Shown in pieces: positions 43,916-52,303 of a DNA stretch of 52,303 bases. The notes under the pieces were generated by a model that saw only the letters and a program-made list of their open reading frames with translations, ran no database searches and had not been told where the DNA came from. The position numbers and the translations under genes were made by a program. Origin of the DNA: JAUHXS01 sp965213575 (GTDB lineage: Bacteria; Bacteroidota; Bacteroidia; Chitinophagales; JAUHXS01); assembly GCA_965213575.1 (NCBI GenBank), contig CBDBZN010000008.1:1-52303 (forward strand), given 5' to 3'. Position 1 is the first letter of the stretch, and each line of letters opens with the position of its first letter.

Positions 43916-44854
43916 ATGTTAAAAGAATCGCTTTTTTACGCTAAAATTCTTCTCTTCGGAGAATACGGTATTATTGAAGATTCTATGGGGCTTTCGATTC
44001 CTTACAATTTCTATAAGGGAAAACTTATACACACGCCGACAGAAAGTGTCCAATCTAAAAAATCTAACGATCACCTTAAAGCATTTTATATTTATTTATT
44101 TAGCCTTAAAAAAAACGGAAAATTAATTCCGAATTTATGTCTGGAACAGCTTAAAAAAGACATTGATGGCGGAATGCACTTTGATTCGAGTATTCCTCAA
44201 GGATTTGGCGTAGGAAGTTCCGGAGCATTATGTGCGGCTATTTATGATAAATATGCAGAAAATAAAATTGATGCGGACCAAAACATCGATCAAGCTAAGC
44301 TTGTTAAATTAAAAGAAATTCTAGGCCAAATGGAATCTTATTTCCATGGAAAGAGCTCAGGTTTAGACCCTTTAATTTGTTACCTTAATTTGCCAGTATT
44401 AATTAAATCTAAAACAGACCTTAATACTGTAGGCATTCCTCAAGCTATAACTAAAGGCAAGGGAGCAATCTTTCTGTTAGATTCCGGGAAACCTGGCGAA
44501 ACACAGTCAATGGTTAATATCTTTTTAGAAAAATTGAAACAAGATGGCTTTAGGACGGTTTTTAAAGAATTTATCAAACACAATGATGCGTGTATTAAAG
44601 CTTTTTTAAACAGCGATTTCAAGCCGCTGTTTAGGAATGTTAAAAAATTATCTCAAATTTTATTGGACAATTTCACACCTATGATCCCCTCTCCTTTTCT
44701 TAAACTCTGGAAAGACGGGATTGATAGTAAAAGTTATTATTTAAAGCTGTGTGGATCCGGAGGTGGAGGCTATATCTTAGGTTTTACAGAAGATATGGAT
44801 AAAGCTCGTAAAAAGCTTAAGGATTATAATCTGGAAGTAATCTACAACTTCTAA
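43916..44854 (+). CDS. GHMP kinase, probable mevalonate kinase
   Basis: 312 residues. The start ESLFYAKILLFGEYGIIEDSMGLSIPY is the substrate-binding segment of mevalonate kinases, and the ATP loop is PQGFGVGSSGALCAAIYDKY. The C-terminus LCGSGGGGYILGFTEDMDKA is GHMP motif 3. Family assignment is firm; mevalonate versus phosphomevalonate specificity is inferred from its place between mvaD and a UbiA-type transferase. Confidence 0.87.
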   Translation: MLKESLFYAKILLFGEYGIIEDSMGLSIPYNFYKGKLIHTPTESVQSKKSNDHLKAFYIYLFSLKKNGKLIPNLCLEQLKKDIDGGMHFDSSIPQGFGVGSSGALCAAIYDKYAENKIDADQNIDQAKLVKLKEILGQMESYFHGKSSGLDPLICYLNLPVLIKSKTDLNTVGIPQAITKGKGAIFLLDSGKPGETQSMVNIFLEKLKQDGFRTVFKEFIKHNDACIKAFLNSDFKPLFRNVKKLSQILLDNFTPMIPSPFLKLWKDGIDSKSYYLKLCGSGGGGYILGFTEDMDKARKKLKDYNLEVIYNF

Positions 44855-44864
44855 TAGGCAAATC

Positions 44865-45749
44865 ATGCCTAAGCAATACCTCAGTAAAAATCAACGATTA
44901 CTTGTATTTAAGTTTATAGGATTGATAGCCATGATCCGGTGGTATAATATTGCGCTCATAATGGTTGCTCAATACCTTGCCTCTCTTTTTTTATTAACGC
45001 CTGCTGATACTAAGTTGGAAGTTCTTTTAGATTATAAGCTTCATTTAGTCATTTTTTCTACTGCATTCATTATTGCAGCAGGGTATATTATTAACAGCTT
45101 TTATGATGTAGAAAGAGATACGATCAACCGGCCTGAAAAAACAGTGTTTGATCGCCTTATAAGTAAACAATTCAGTTTAAATTGTTATGTGATTTTCAAT
45201 ATAATTGGGTTATGCCTTTGTGTTTTTATATCATACAAAATCCTCATCTTCCATACCATTTTTATCTTCGGACTCTGGCTTTATTCTCATAAGCTGCATA
45301 AATTACCATTTATAGCTGAGTTGAGTGCATCGTTGTTAACAGTAAGTGCATTTTTTAGTATTTGCCTTTATTATCAATATATTGACTTGTTGATTTTAGT
45401 GTATGGCTCTTATATTTTTCTGATCAATTTGATCCGAGAGGTTTCAAAAAATTTTACAGCGATTAAAGGTGATGTATTATATGGCTATACTACTACTGTT
45501 GTATACTTGGGAGTCAGGGTAACTAAATTTATATTATTAGGTTTAATTGGAATGAGTTTTATGCTTCCAATTGCTTTCTATTATTTAATAAATGAATCAA
45601 CAATTCAATATTTTTTTATGGTAAGTATGGCCGTTAGCGCTTTTCTGGCAATATTAATTTATCGAGCCCGGGCTAATGAATTTGAATTGATCAATACAAT
45701 TCTTAAAATATTATTACTGATAAGTATTGGATCTATTGTGTTGATATAA
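44865..45749 (+). CDS. UbiA-family prenyltransferase (geranylgeranylglycerol-phosphate synthase-like)
   Basis: 294 residues with seven to nine membrane helices. The first Asp-rich motif is NSFYDVERDTINRPEK (NxxxDxxxD) and the second is LIREVSKNFTAIKGDVLYGYTT. It transfers a polyprenyl chain from its diphosphate to an acceptor in the membrane. The closeness to mvaD and the GHMP kinase links precursor supply with use. Relatives in Bacteroidota are often annotated as geranylgeranylglycerol-phosphate geranylgeranyltransferase; the acceptor cannot be read from the sequence. Confidence 0.87.
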   Translation: MPKQYLSKNQRLLVFKFIGLIAMIRWYNIALIMVAQYLASLFLLTPADTKLEVLLDYKLHLVIFSTAFIIAAGYIINSFYDVERDTINRPEKTVFDRLISKQFSLNCYVIFNIIGLCLCVFISYKILIFHTIFIFGLWLYSHKLHKLPFIAELSASLLTVSAFFSICLYYQYIDLLILVYGSYIFLINLIREVSKNFTAIKGDVLYGYTTTVVYLGVRVTKFILLGLIGMSFMLPIAFYYLINESTIQYFFMVSMAVSAFLAILIYRARANEFELINTILKILLLISIGSIVLI

Positions 45750-45771
45750 AAAGAAGGCCTCACATTATATC

Positions 45772-46659
45772 CTATCTTATGGTAACCCCTTTAGAAGAAA
45801 CATCAGACACACAAAAAAAGCCAACCGCTTTTTTATCGGATTCTGTATCGATATTTTGGATATTTGTAGGGACATTGGCCGGAGGTTCGGCAAATAAACC
45901 GGAATTAGTTAATTGAGATTGCGCTAAAGCTAGAAAAATATACGTCTCTAAATTGATCGCATGTAAATTTACACCAATCGTGTCTCCTAAATTATAAGTA
46001 GTTCCAAACGGCGTAATCCCTTCTCTGATAGGAATAATAAATACCAATCCGTCTGCCCCATCGCCTTCAAATGCTGCGTCTTGAGCAATTAAAATATCAC
46101 CGGGATCATCATTTAACTCGCCATTTACAGAAGTTCGGATCCAATAGTAATCTGTCCTTCCGGGAATATCAGTAGCATAAAAAGTCGCATAATACCCTTC
46201 TTCACCAACCGGAGGTTCAGCTTCTCTAAATTCATAAGTAACGGAATCAATAAGCGGAGCAGGATTAAGTATGGAAAAAGCAGTATAGCTTTCTCCATTT
46301 GCATCGATAGTCAATATGTATGGATGGCCAATTAATAACTGATCTTCACTAGATGGGGTCCACTCATAGGTCCCATCATCATCATCGTCTAAGAAGAATC
46401 TTACAAATCCATTAGTTTGATCAATTAATTTTACCGTTGCGCCTGTTACTACCGGAGAAGGGCTGTTTTCAAAATAAGGAGAAGTCATGGTAAGAGATAT
46501 TTGCTGAGTGATTGGCCGAGTCGTTACTAAAGCATCCACTGCCAATTGAGGCGTTCCTTCATCTAAGTTAATATCTATAACATCTTCACAGCTATTTAGC
46601 AAAATGCTGAGTAAGAAGATGACAGAAAGGTATATTATATAATTAAATAATTTAGGCAT
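45772..46659 (-). CDS. DUF4249 outer-membrane lipoprotein
   Basis: 295 residues. A lipobox ends the signal peptide (LSVIFLLSILLNSCED). The following DINLDEGTPQLAVDALVT, then TSPYFENSPSPVVTGATVKL are typical of DUF4249. Its ATG overlaps the stop of the TonB receptor gene by 1 bp (TAATG at 46661-46657), so the two are co-translated. It probably works with that receptor at the cell surface; the ligand is unknown. Confidence 0.9.
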   Translation of the reverse strand: MPKLFNYIIYLSVIFLLSILLNSCEDVIDINLDEGTPQLAVDALVTTRPITQQISLTMTSPYFENSPSPVVTGATVKLIDQTNGFVRFFLDDDDDGTYEWTPSSEDQLLIGHPYILTIDANGESYTAFSILNPAPLIDSVTYEFREAEPPVGEEGYYATFYATDIPGRTDYYWIRTSVNGELNDDPGDILIAQDAAFEGDGADGLVFIIPIREGITPFGTTYNLGDTIGVNLHAINLETYIFLALAQSQLTNSGLFAEPPANVPTNIQNIDTESDKKAVGFFCVSDVSSKGVTIR

Positions 46660-49001
46660 TAAAACTTGAAATTATAGGTTACTGCAAATACTACCGTTCC
46701 TAGTATTGAATATCTAACTGCTTCTGTAACTTGAGGGTCTCCTTCTTTTTGTTGGAAATAGATAGAAAATGGATTTCTCCGGCCATAGGTATTATAAAGT
46801 GAGAACACCCAATTGCTTTCATTTTTTGCATCTTCTTTGATGCGATTTATTGTCATAGATAGATCTAAACGATGGTATGGAGGGATGCGATAATTATTTC
46901 GTTTGTTATCAGCATTATGAGGAATGACCCAGTCTTGCCATTCAATTCTGTTGGTCGGAAAAGTTGCAGGAGTGCCGGTAGAAAATACAAAATTAGCTGA
47001 AAAAGTAAAAACTCTATTCAGGTCATAATTACCGACAATACTAAAATTATGAAGCTTATCAAATCTATTCGGATACCAATTACCTTGATTAATTCCTTGT
47101 ACTTTTCTTTCGGTCCTTGCTAATGTATAGCTGATCCAACCATTTATTTTTCCGGTATTTTTCTTTAAATAAAACTCTACTCCATATGCTCTACCTTTAG
47201 CATTTAGTAAGTCTGCTTCTAAGAATTCGTTTAGTAATAAGTTGGCTCCGTCGATATAGTCAATCTGATTTTGCAGCCATTTATAATAAGTTTCCACAGA
47301 GGCTTCGTAATCTTCATTACCGAAATTCCTAAAATAACCTATAGCAACTTGATCAGCCAGTTGAGGTTTTATATTATTGGAACTTGGTGTCCATACATCT
47401 AACGGCGTTGAAGCAGTGGTATTTGAGATGAGATGAATATATTGAGCCATTCTATTATAGCTGGTTTTAATAGAGCTTTTTTCATTTAGCTCATATTTAA
47501 TTGATAATCTTGGCTCCAAATTCTGATAAAAAGCAATTGATTCGTTTTGCTGATACTCCGTAACTGACTCTAATGGTTTTCTATCCCCCGGTTCTGCATC
47601 ACCAAATTCGTATGCTTTTCCTTTACCCAAATATTGATAGTTAGAATATCGTAAGCCATATTGCACTGAAATTAAAGCTCCTACTCGCTGCTCGTTGCCA
47701 ATATACAAGGCACTTTCACTGGCATATTTATCATCTAGTCCAATATCGTTAGATTGTCCGGCGCTGGAAAAAGATGCGGTACCGGGAACAAAATTATAAT
47801 AGATTGCTTGTCCTCCAAAAGTGATGGTATTTTTAGGATTAGCATAATATATAAATTCCGGTTTAACACTATAGCTGATAATTTTAGATTTCCACCGGAA
47901 TCCATCAATCTCATCACCTACTCCAAGTTGATAATCATAGTTACTATAGTAGGTAGTTAAATTAAAAAACAGCTGATCCGAAAATACATGATTCCATCTG
48001 GCAGTTAAGGTGCTATTACCCCAATTAAACCCAAATCCTGCGTCAAAAACATCTCTGCCAAAATATCCTGATAAAAATAATCGATTATTATCATTCATAC
48101 GCCAATTTATCTTAGCTGTTAAATCATAAAAATAAAATTGACTTTCTTTAAGGTCATCATTAAGAAAAGGTTTTGCCAACATATCAATATAAGATCTTCT
48201 GGCAGCTACAATGAAAGAAACTTTATCTTTCACAATCGGGCCTTCTAACGCTAGTCGGCTGAAAATGAATCCAACTCCGCCTTCTACGCCAAATTTCTTA
48301 GAATTTCCTTCTTTCATCCTAACATCTAAAATAGAAGAAAGCCGTCCGCCATATTCTGCCGGCACACCGCCTTTTATTAACTTAACATTTTGTACTGCAT
48401 CAGGATTAAAAACAGAAAAAAATCCGAATAGATGAGAAGAGTTATAGACAGGTGCTTCATCTAATAAAACAAGGTTTTGATCAATCGCCCCGCCTCGTAC
48501 ATTAAAACCGGAAGCCCCCTCTCCCACTGTAGATACACCCGGCAACAGCTGTATGCTTCTTATCACATCTACTTCTCCCAACAAAGCCGGAACTTTTTCA
48601 ATAGCCTTTATATCTAATTCATTGGTGCTCATTGCTACACTTTTGACATTCGCATTAACCCCTTCAGAGGTAACGACTACTTCTTTAAGCAACTCTTCTG
48701 ATTCTTTTAACTCTAAATTAAATTTAACATCATCGGTGAGTTTGATATTTGTAACAGAATCATCATACCCCACATATGAATATAATACGTTATAAGTACC
48801 TTTGGGAATAGTTAATGAGTAAAAACCATAGACATTTGCACTGGTTCCAGTTTGTAATTCTTGAACGTAGACAGTAGCTCCAACTAATGCTTCACCGGTA
48901 GCTGCATCTTTTAAGTAACCACTGATACTGAATTTTTCTTGGGCTTGGGTATATTGAAAGCAAAAAAACAGAAATAACCCCACAACCAGCCTAAGATTCA
49001 T
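46659..49001 (-). CDS. TonB-dependent outer-membrane receptor with carboxypeptidase-D-like N-domain
   Basis: 780 residues. After the signal peptide (LRLVVGLFLFFCFQYTQAQ), a CarboxypepD_reg-like domain begins FSISGYLKDAATGEALVGAT. The plug domain contains GVSTVGEGASGFNVRGGAIDQNLVLLDEAPVYN and GGVPAEYGGRLSSILDVRMKEG. A beta-barrel of about 550 residues follows and ends in aromatic-rich VVFAVTYNFKF. It imports a substrate with energy from TonB-ExbB-ExbD. DUF4249 is its coupled partner, an arrangement seen across Bacteroidota. Confidence 0.94.
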   Translation of the reverse strand: MNLRLVVGLFLFFCFQYTQAQEKFSISGYLKDAATGEALVGATVYVQELQTGTSANVYGFYSLTIPKGTYNVLYSYVGYDDSVTNIKLTDDVKFNLELKESEELLKEVVVTSEGVNANVKSVAMSTNELDIKAIEKVPALLGEVDVIRSIQLLPGVSTVGEGASGFNVRGGAIDQNLVLLDEAPVYNSSHLFGFFSVFNPDAVQNVKLIKGGVPAEYGGRLSSILDVRMKEGNSKKFGVEGGVGFIFSRLALEGPIVKDKVSFIVAARRSYIDMLAKPFLNDDLKESQFYFYDLTAKINWRMNDNNRLFLSGYFGRDVFDAGFGFNWGNSTLTARWNHVFSDQLFFNLTTYYSNYDYQLGVGDEIDGFRWKSKIISYSVKPEFIYYANPKNTITFGGQAIYYNFVPGTASFSSAGQSNDIGLDDKYASESALYIGNEQRVGALISVQYGLRYSNYQYLGKGKAYEFGDAEPGDRKPLESVTEYQQNESIAFYQNLEPRLSIKYELNEKSSIKTSYNRMAQYIHLISNTTASTPLDVWTPSSNNIKPQLADQVAIGYFRNFGNEDYEASVETYYKWLQNQIDYIDGANLLLNEFLEADLLNAKGRAYGVEFYLKKNTGKINGWISYTLARTERKVQGINQGNWYPNRFDKLHNFSIVGNYDLNRVFTFSANFVFSTGTPATFPTNRIEWQDWVIPHNADNKRNNYRIPPYHRLDLSMTINRIKEDAKNESNWVFSLYNTYGRRNPFSIYFQQKEGDPQVTEAVRYSILGTVVFAVTYNFKF

Positions 49002-49010
49002 ATCAATACA

Positions 49011-50951
49011 TTATCTCTGTATAATAAATTTTTTACCGGTTAATTCCTCTCCTGCCTTAACTCTAATCATATAAATACCACTTGGCCATCCGGCTATATT
49101 AAAATCGTAAGTTCCACCATGAGAAGCACCTTCTTGATAATTACCCATCATGCTTCCATTGCTATTCACCATAACAATCTCTATATCAGCAGGATTTTGC
49201 AGATCAAATTGTATCTGAACCATCTCCGTACTAAGACTCGGCAATATTTTCACTTCTTCTTCAAAATCCTCCGATTGATCACAGAAAGGAGCACTTATCC
49301 TATCATTACTTTGCACTTCATCTTGAATATTATTAACTTTATGAATGGTAATAGTAATATTTTTCGAGGCCGGTATCATACCATTTAATTCTATTTCGAT
49401 ATCAACTATTTCATTCGGTTGCAACTCTCCGGTCCATAGATACGTATTATCCAAACCATCATCAAAAGAGTAATTGAATTCAATAGAAGTAATAACCGTA
49501 GATCGGTAATTTTGAACTTTTACCGTAGGGTTAATATTTCCACTGCAATAAGATTCCGGAAAAGTTACCAATTTTACAATGCCAAGATCAATATCAATAA
49601 CATCAAGTACACATTCCAAAGCTTTTTTTACATTAAGCCTGCCGGAACCAATCCTACCAATATAAGCAGGATTTAAATCATCGATATCATCAGCAGATTC
49701 TGTCAAACAATTTTTCACTTGGTCGGGAGTTAAATTAGGATAAATAGATCTTAATAATCCACAAGCGCCTGCTACTATTGGCGAAGACATAGAAGTACCA
49801 TCAAATTGATCATAACCATTTCCATAGATCACAGCACTGAGAATAGATGCTCCGGGAGCGGAAATGTCTACTTGAGGGTAAAAATTTGAAAACCCGGTTT
49901 TTCGGTCTGATTGATTGGTAGCTGCCACGCAAATTACAGGGTCATATGCACACGGGTAAAATGGTATAGCTACTCCATCATTTCCTGCTGCTCCTACTAG
50001 TATAGTTCCTTGATCATAAGCAAAATTCAGAAGATTTCTTTCAGTAATACTTGACGAATATGATCCATAAGACATATTAATAACATCTGCTTGCTGTTCA
50101 ACTGCATATGCAATACATTCAAAAGGATTTTCAATTGATAATTCAGCACCTGATGGCACAAATGAAGAAGTTGCTTTTAAAGGCATAATTTTTAGATTAA
50201 ACCCTATAGAGGCAAGGCCTAACCCGTTATTAGTAGTTGCTGATGCTAATCCGGATACATGAGTGCCATGAGACTTAAGATCCAAATTGCCGGAAGAAGT
50301 AAAATCTGGCCTTGGATCGTTGTCATTATCTCCAAAATCATATCCTTGATAATCGTCAATTAAACCGTTAAAATCGTTATCTGCATTATCATTAGGTATT
50401 TCTTTTGGATTTTTATAAATGTTAGCTTGTAAATCCGGATGGTCGATGTCCATTGCATTGTCAATTACAGCTACTACTATATTACTATCTCCTGTAGTTA
50501 TATCCCAGGCACCTTCTGCTTCTATTTTTTGCAAATGATACAGTAAATTATCATTAAATAATGGATCGTTTGGTGTAACGCTTATTCTGTATAAAGGTAA
50601 TTTTTCAGCGTATTCTATTTGAGGAGATTTTTCCAATTCCCTTATAAGCTCATCCACTTTATCATAAGCATAAAATTGCAATTCGTATGTATATTTTAAT
50701 TTAGGAGCATCTAACCTATAAAAAGGAGCTTTTATTGTTGTGATCTCATACTCTTGAGAAAGTATATTTAAGAATGGGAAATTCTCAATTTGATATTTAG
50801 GCTGATTAGTATTCTGTTTAAAATTTTCTTGCTCAACTAATTTGATATAAATTTTTCCGTCAACAAAGTTTTCGTTATATATTTGTCCATAACTAGTAAA
50901 TACTAGAATTACAGCCAATAAAAAAGTCCAAATAAATTTTATAATCTGCAT
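49011..50951 (-). CDS. Secreted subtilisin-like serine protease (S8) with T9SS sorting tail
   Basis: 646 residues from the ATG at 50951; GTG lies one codon upstream. A signal peptide (IIKFIWTFLLAVILVFTSYGQ) and an N-terminal propeptide region (to about 130) precede the catalytic domain: D in VVAVIDNAMDIDHPD, H in DLKSHGTHVSGLAS, oxyanion N in GAAGNDG and S in FDGTSMSSPIVAGACG. A CARDB-like Ig domain follows (about 460-555), then a T9SS type A signal starting KILPSLSTEMVQI and ending GEELTGKKFIIQR. It is an extracellular endopeptidase. Confidence 0.94.
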   Translation of the reverse strand: MQIIKFIWTFLLAVILVFTSYGQIYNENFVDGKIYIKLVEQENFKQNTNQPKYQIENFPFLNILSQEYEITTIKAPFYRLDAPKLKYTYELQFYAYDKVDELIRELEKSPQIEYAEKLPLYRISVTPNDPLFNDNLLYHLQKIEAEGAWDITTGDSNIVVAVIDNAMDIDHPDLQANIYKNPKEIPNDNADNDFNGLIDDYQGYDFGDNDNDPRPDFTSSGNLDLKSHGTHVSGLASATTNNGLGLASIGFNLKIMPLKATSSFVPSGAELSIENPFECIAYAVEQQADVINMSYGSYSSSITERNLLNFAYDQGTILVGAAGNDGVAIPFYPCAYDPVICVAATNQSDRKTGFSNFYPQVDISAPGASILSAVIYGNGYDQFDGTSMSSPIVAGACGLLRSIYPNLTPDQVKNCLTESADDIDDLNPAYIGRIGSGRLNVKKALECVLDVIDIDLGIVKLVTFPESYCSGNINPTVKVQNYRSTVITSIEFNYSFDDGLDNTYLWTGELQPNEIVDIEIELNGMIPASKNITITIHKVNNIQDEVQSNDRISAPFCDQSEDFEEEVKILPSLSTEMVQIQFDLQNPADIEIVMVNSNGSMMGNYQEGASHGGTYDFNIAGWPSGIYMIRVKAGEELTGKKFIIQR

Positions 50952-50967
50952 CACTTTCCTTTTGTTT

Positions 50968-50975
50968 CAAAAATA
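50968..50975 (-). promoter_or_regulatory. Subtilase gene -7 promoter element
   Basis: TATTTTTG on the minus strand fits TAnnTTTG and lies 16 bp before the ATG at 50951. Confidence 0.4.
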
Positions 50976-51108
50976 TATTGTAAGATAACATTATTAGTTT
51001 TAAGATAATTCATTCTAATCTCATTATTCTAAAGAACAGGGTTTAAGTCGATCAAATGTAAATAGGAACTCATTGTAACATATTTGATGTTGTATGATAC
51101 AAAATTAA

Positions 51109-51738
51109 ATGCAAGAAGTAAATAACAAAAAGTCACTTACCTTTTATAGTTTGTTATTTCCTTGCGGTTTTATAATATTTATATGGCTCATTGCTTTTAC
51201 CCAATACCTTTTGCATGAGCATTGGACAAATTATGGCGTCATGCCTAGAACAATTACCGGCTTAAGAGGCATCATGTTTTCTCCTTTCATACATGCTAAT
51301 TGGGAACATTTATTATCTAATACCATGCCTTTGCTGTTATTAGGTTTTTGTTTGATCTACTTTTATAAAAAATTAAGTATAAAAGTGTTTGTTTTAATTT
51401 ACTTACTTACAGGCATATTGGTTTGGATCTTCGGCAGGACATCATTTCATATTGGTGCCAGCGGCCTGATTTATGGCCTAGCCGGATTTATATTTGTAAG
51501 CGGTATATTGAGAAAAGTTAGAGCACTGCAAGCTATCGGTTTATTAGTAACATTTTTATACGGCAGCATGATTTGGGGTATTTTACCTTATGAAATTGGC
51601 ATATCATGGGAATCTCATCTTGCAGGCCTGATTACAGGCATTAGCTGTGCTTTTATCTTTAGGCACCAAGGGCCGCAAAAGAAAAAATATGATTGGGAAA
51701 TGGAAGAAGAAGAACTGTCATATGAGAACCAAAAGTAA
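51109..51738 (+). CDS. Rhomboid family intramembrane serine protease
   Basis: 209 residues with six membrane helices. The catalytic dyad is S118 in FHIGASGLIYG (GxSG) and H170 in ISWESHLAGLITG. The conserved His/Asn region of TM2 is NWEHLLSNTMPLLLLG. The C-terminal tail is cytoplasmic and acidic. Rhomboids cleave membrane-protein helices; the substrate is unknown. Confidence 0.93.
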   Translation: MQEVNNKKSLTFYSLLFPCGFIIFIWLIAFTQYLLHEHWTNYGVMPRTITGLRGIMFSPFIHANWEHLLSNTMPLLLLGFCLIYFYKKLSIKVFVLIYLLTGILVWIFGRTSFHIGASGLIYGLAGFIFVSGILRKVRALQAIGLLVTFLYGSMIWGILPYEIGISWESHLAGLITGISCAFIFRHQGPQKKKYDWEMEEEELSYENQK

Positions 51739-51754
51739 TAAATAAATTAGATTT

Positions 51755-52174
51755 TCATCGAGGCCTAATAAACATTGTAATTTTGCTTACACACACCAAC
51801 TTGTTATCATCGTTGGTTAATTTCATTTCCCAAATATGGGTTTTACGGCCAATGTGCAATGGTTGCGCAATACCATGCACGAAACCGTTTTTAACAGAAC
51901 GAATGTGATTCGCACTCACCTCTAAGCCCATTGCATCATATTTCTCCGGATCAATGCACATCCAAGCTGCTAAGCTACCCAATGATTCTGTTAAAACTAC
52001 TGATGCTCCTCCGTGTAATATACCTCCCGGCCGGTGAGTTTTTGCTTGAACGGGCATTTTTCCTTTTAGATAATCCTTTCCTATTTCTGTGAGTTCGATA
52101 TCTAAATATTCAAGAATAGTATTTTTCGCGAATTTTTGAAGCTCTTGAACTGTATATTCTTTATACCAGATCAT
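51755..52174 (-). CDS. PaaI/YdiI-like hotdog-fold acyl-CoA thioesterase
   Basis: 139 residues. The hotdog helix contains HRPGGILHGGASVVLTESLGS, with the Glu and the HGG turn that define the PaaI/1,4-dihydroxy-2-naphthoyl-CoA thioesterase group. NHIRSVKNGFVHGIAQPLHIGRKTHIWEM is the central sheet. It hydrolyses a CoA thioester in the cytoplasm; a menaquinone-synthesis role is possible but not shown. Its ATG overlaps the stop of the upstream gene (ATGA at 52171-52174), so they form an operon. Confidence 0.92.
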   Translation of the reverse strand: MIWYKEYTVQELQKFAKNTILEYLDIELTEIGKDYLKGKMPVQAKTHRPGGILHGGASVVLTESLGSLAAWMCIDPEKYDAMGLEVSANHIRSVKNGFVHGIAQPLHIGRKTHIWEMKLTNDDNKLVCVSKITMFIRPR

Positions 52175-52303
52175 TCTGTAAGGCTAGAAGCTTTTATTTT
52201 TGCTTGAGAGACCACTTGGCTTGCTCGTTGATTAGCTTCCCGTTCTGTTTTATCTGCATTTTTATTTGCCTCGTCTTTGATTTTACCGGCTGCTATTTCC
52301 GCA
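52171..52303 (-). CDS. C-terminal fragment of an Ala/Lys-rich helical protein (cut by window edge)
   Basis: The readable 43 residues (AEIAAGKIKDEANKNADK ... VVSQAKIKASSLTE) are entirely helical, with alternating Ala and charged residues, like a coiled coil or amphipathic tail. The stop codon overlaps the thioesterase start. The rest lies outside the window, so no family can be named. Confidence 0.6.
   Translation of the reverse strand, partial: AEIAAGKIKDEANKNADKTEREANQRASQVVSQAKIKASSLTE

Overview
The window is chromosomal DNA of a low-GC member of the Bacteroidota. The evidence is: two large secreted proteins ending in gliding-motility/type IX secretion (T9SS) C-terminal domains, an M28 peptidase and a subtilase ending in the other common T9SS sorting type, a TonB-dependent receptor with a carboxypeptidase-D-like plug extension paired with a DUF4249 lipoprotein, a mevalonate-pathway cluster ending in a UbiA-type prenyltransferase, and several upstream sequences fitting the Bacteroidota -7 promoter element TAnnTTTG. 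I cannot assign a genus.

Region 1 (1-9440) is the unusual part. A minus-strand tyrosine recombinase with a full catalytic set, but no IntI-specific insert, lies next to a plus-strand run of defence-type genes: a PD-(D/E)XK nuclease-like protein, a PmeII-type restriction-modification pair, a ParB-like/Dam pair, a HigBA toxin-antitoxin, a decayed DUF1016 nuclease and an hsdM remnant. Between the units lie imperfect palindromes of 60-200 bp that follow integron attC logic: each begins with a RYYYAAC-like 7-mer and ends in ACC-GTTRRRY. The 7-mer at the start of a cassette is the reverse complement of the 7-mer near the end of the same cassette, as expected if each unit was inserted as a circle through a G^TT crossover. 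I read this as an integron-like gene-cassette array in a Bacteroidota genome, decaying toward its distal end.

Region 2 (9534-15424) returns to housekeeping genes: a frameshifted radical SAM protein, a T9SS cargo protein, folC and the tonB-exbD-exbB operon, then a 455-bp intergenic region with two perfect DnaA boxes and dispersed repeats. Region 3 (15425-22260) is gyrA, a secreted M16 peptidase and a TPR protein. Region 4 (22269-24764) is a small defence remnant (XRE regulator, dinD, an unknown coiled-coil gene, a truncated type III mod gene) bounded by imperfect ~32-35-bp direct repeats.

Region 5 (24828-37427) carries a large catalase, a PIG-L-like/methyltransferase fusion, a disrupted DEAD-box helicase, an MscS channel, a response regulator, an S24-type repressor, a GNAT acetyltransferase, an ArsC/Spx-like protein, an SBBP-repeat surface protein and an M28 peptidase. 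Region 6 (37650-52303) holds clpB, lon, a three-gene isoprenoid cluster (mvaD, GHMP kinase, UbiA), the TonB receptor/DUF4249 pair, a subtilase, a rhomboid protease, a PaaI-like thioesterase and the tail of a further gene.

Several genes, including otherwise ordinary ones, are broken by single frameshifts. Some sit in homopolymer runs, so assembly error has to be excluded before treating them as biology. I saw no rRNA, tRNA, CRISPR array or complete insertion sequence.
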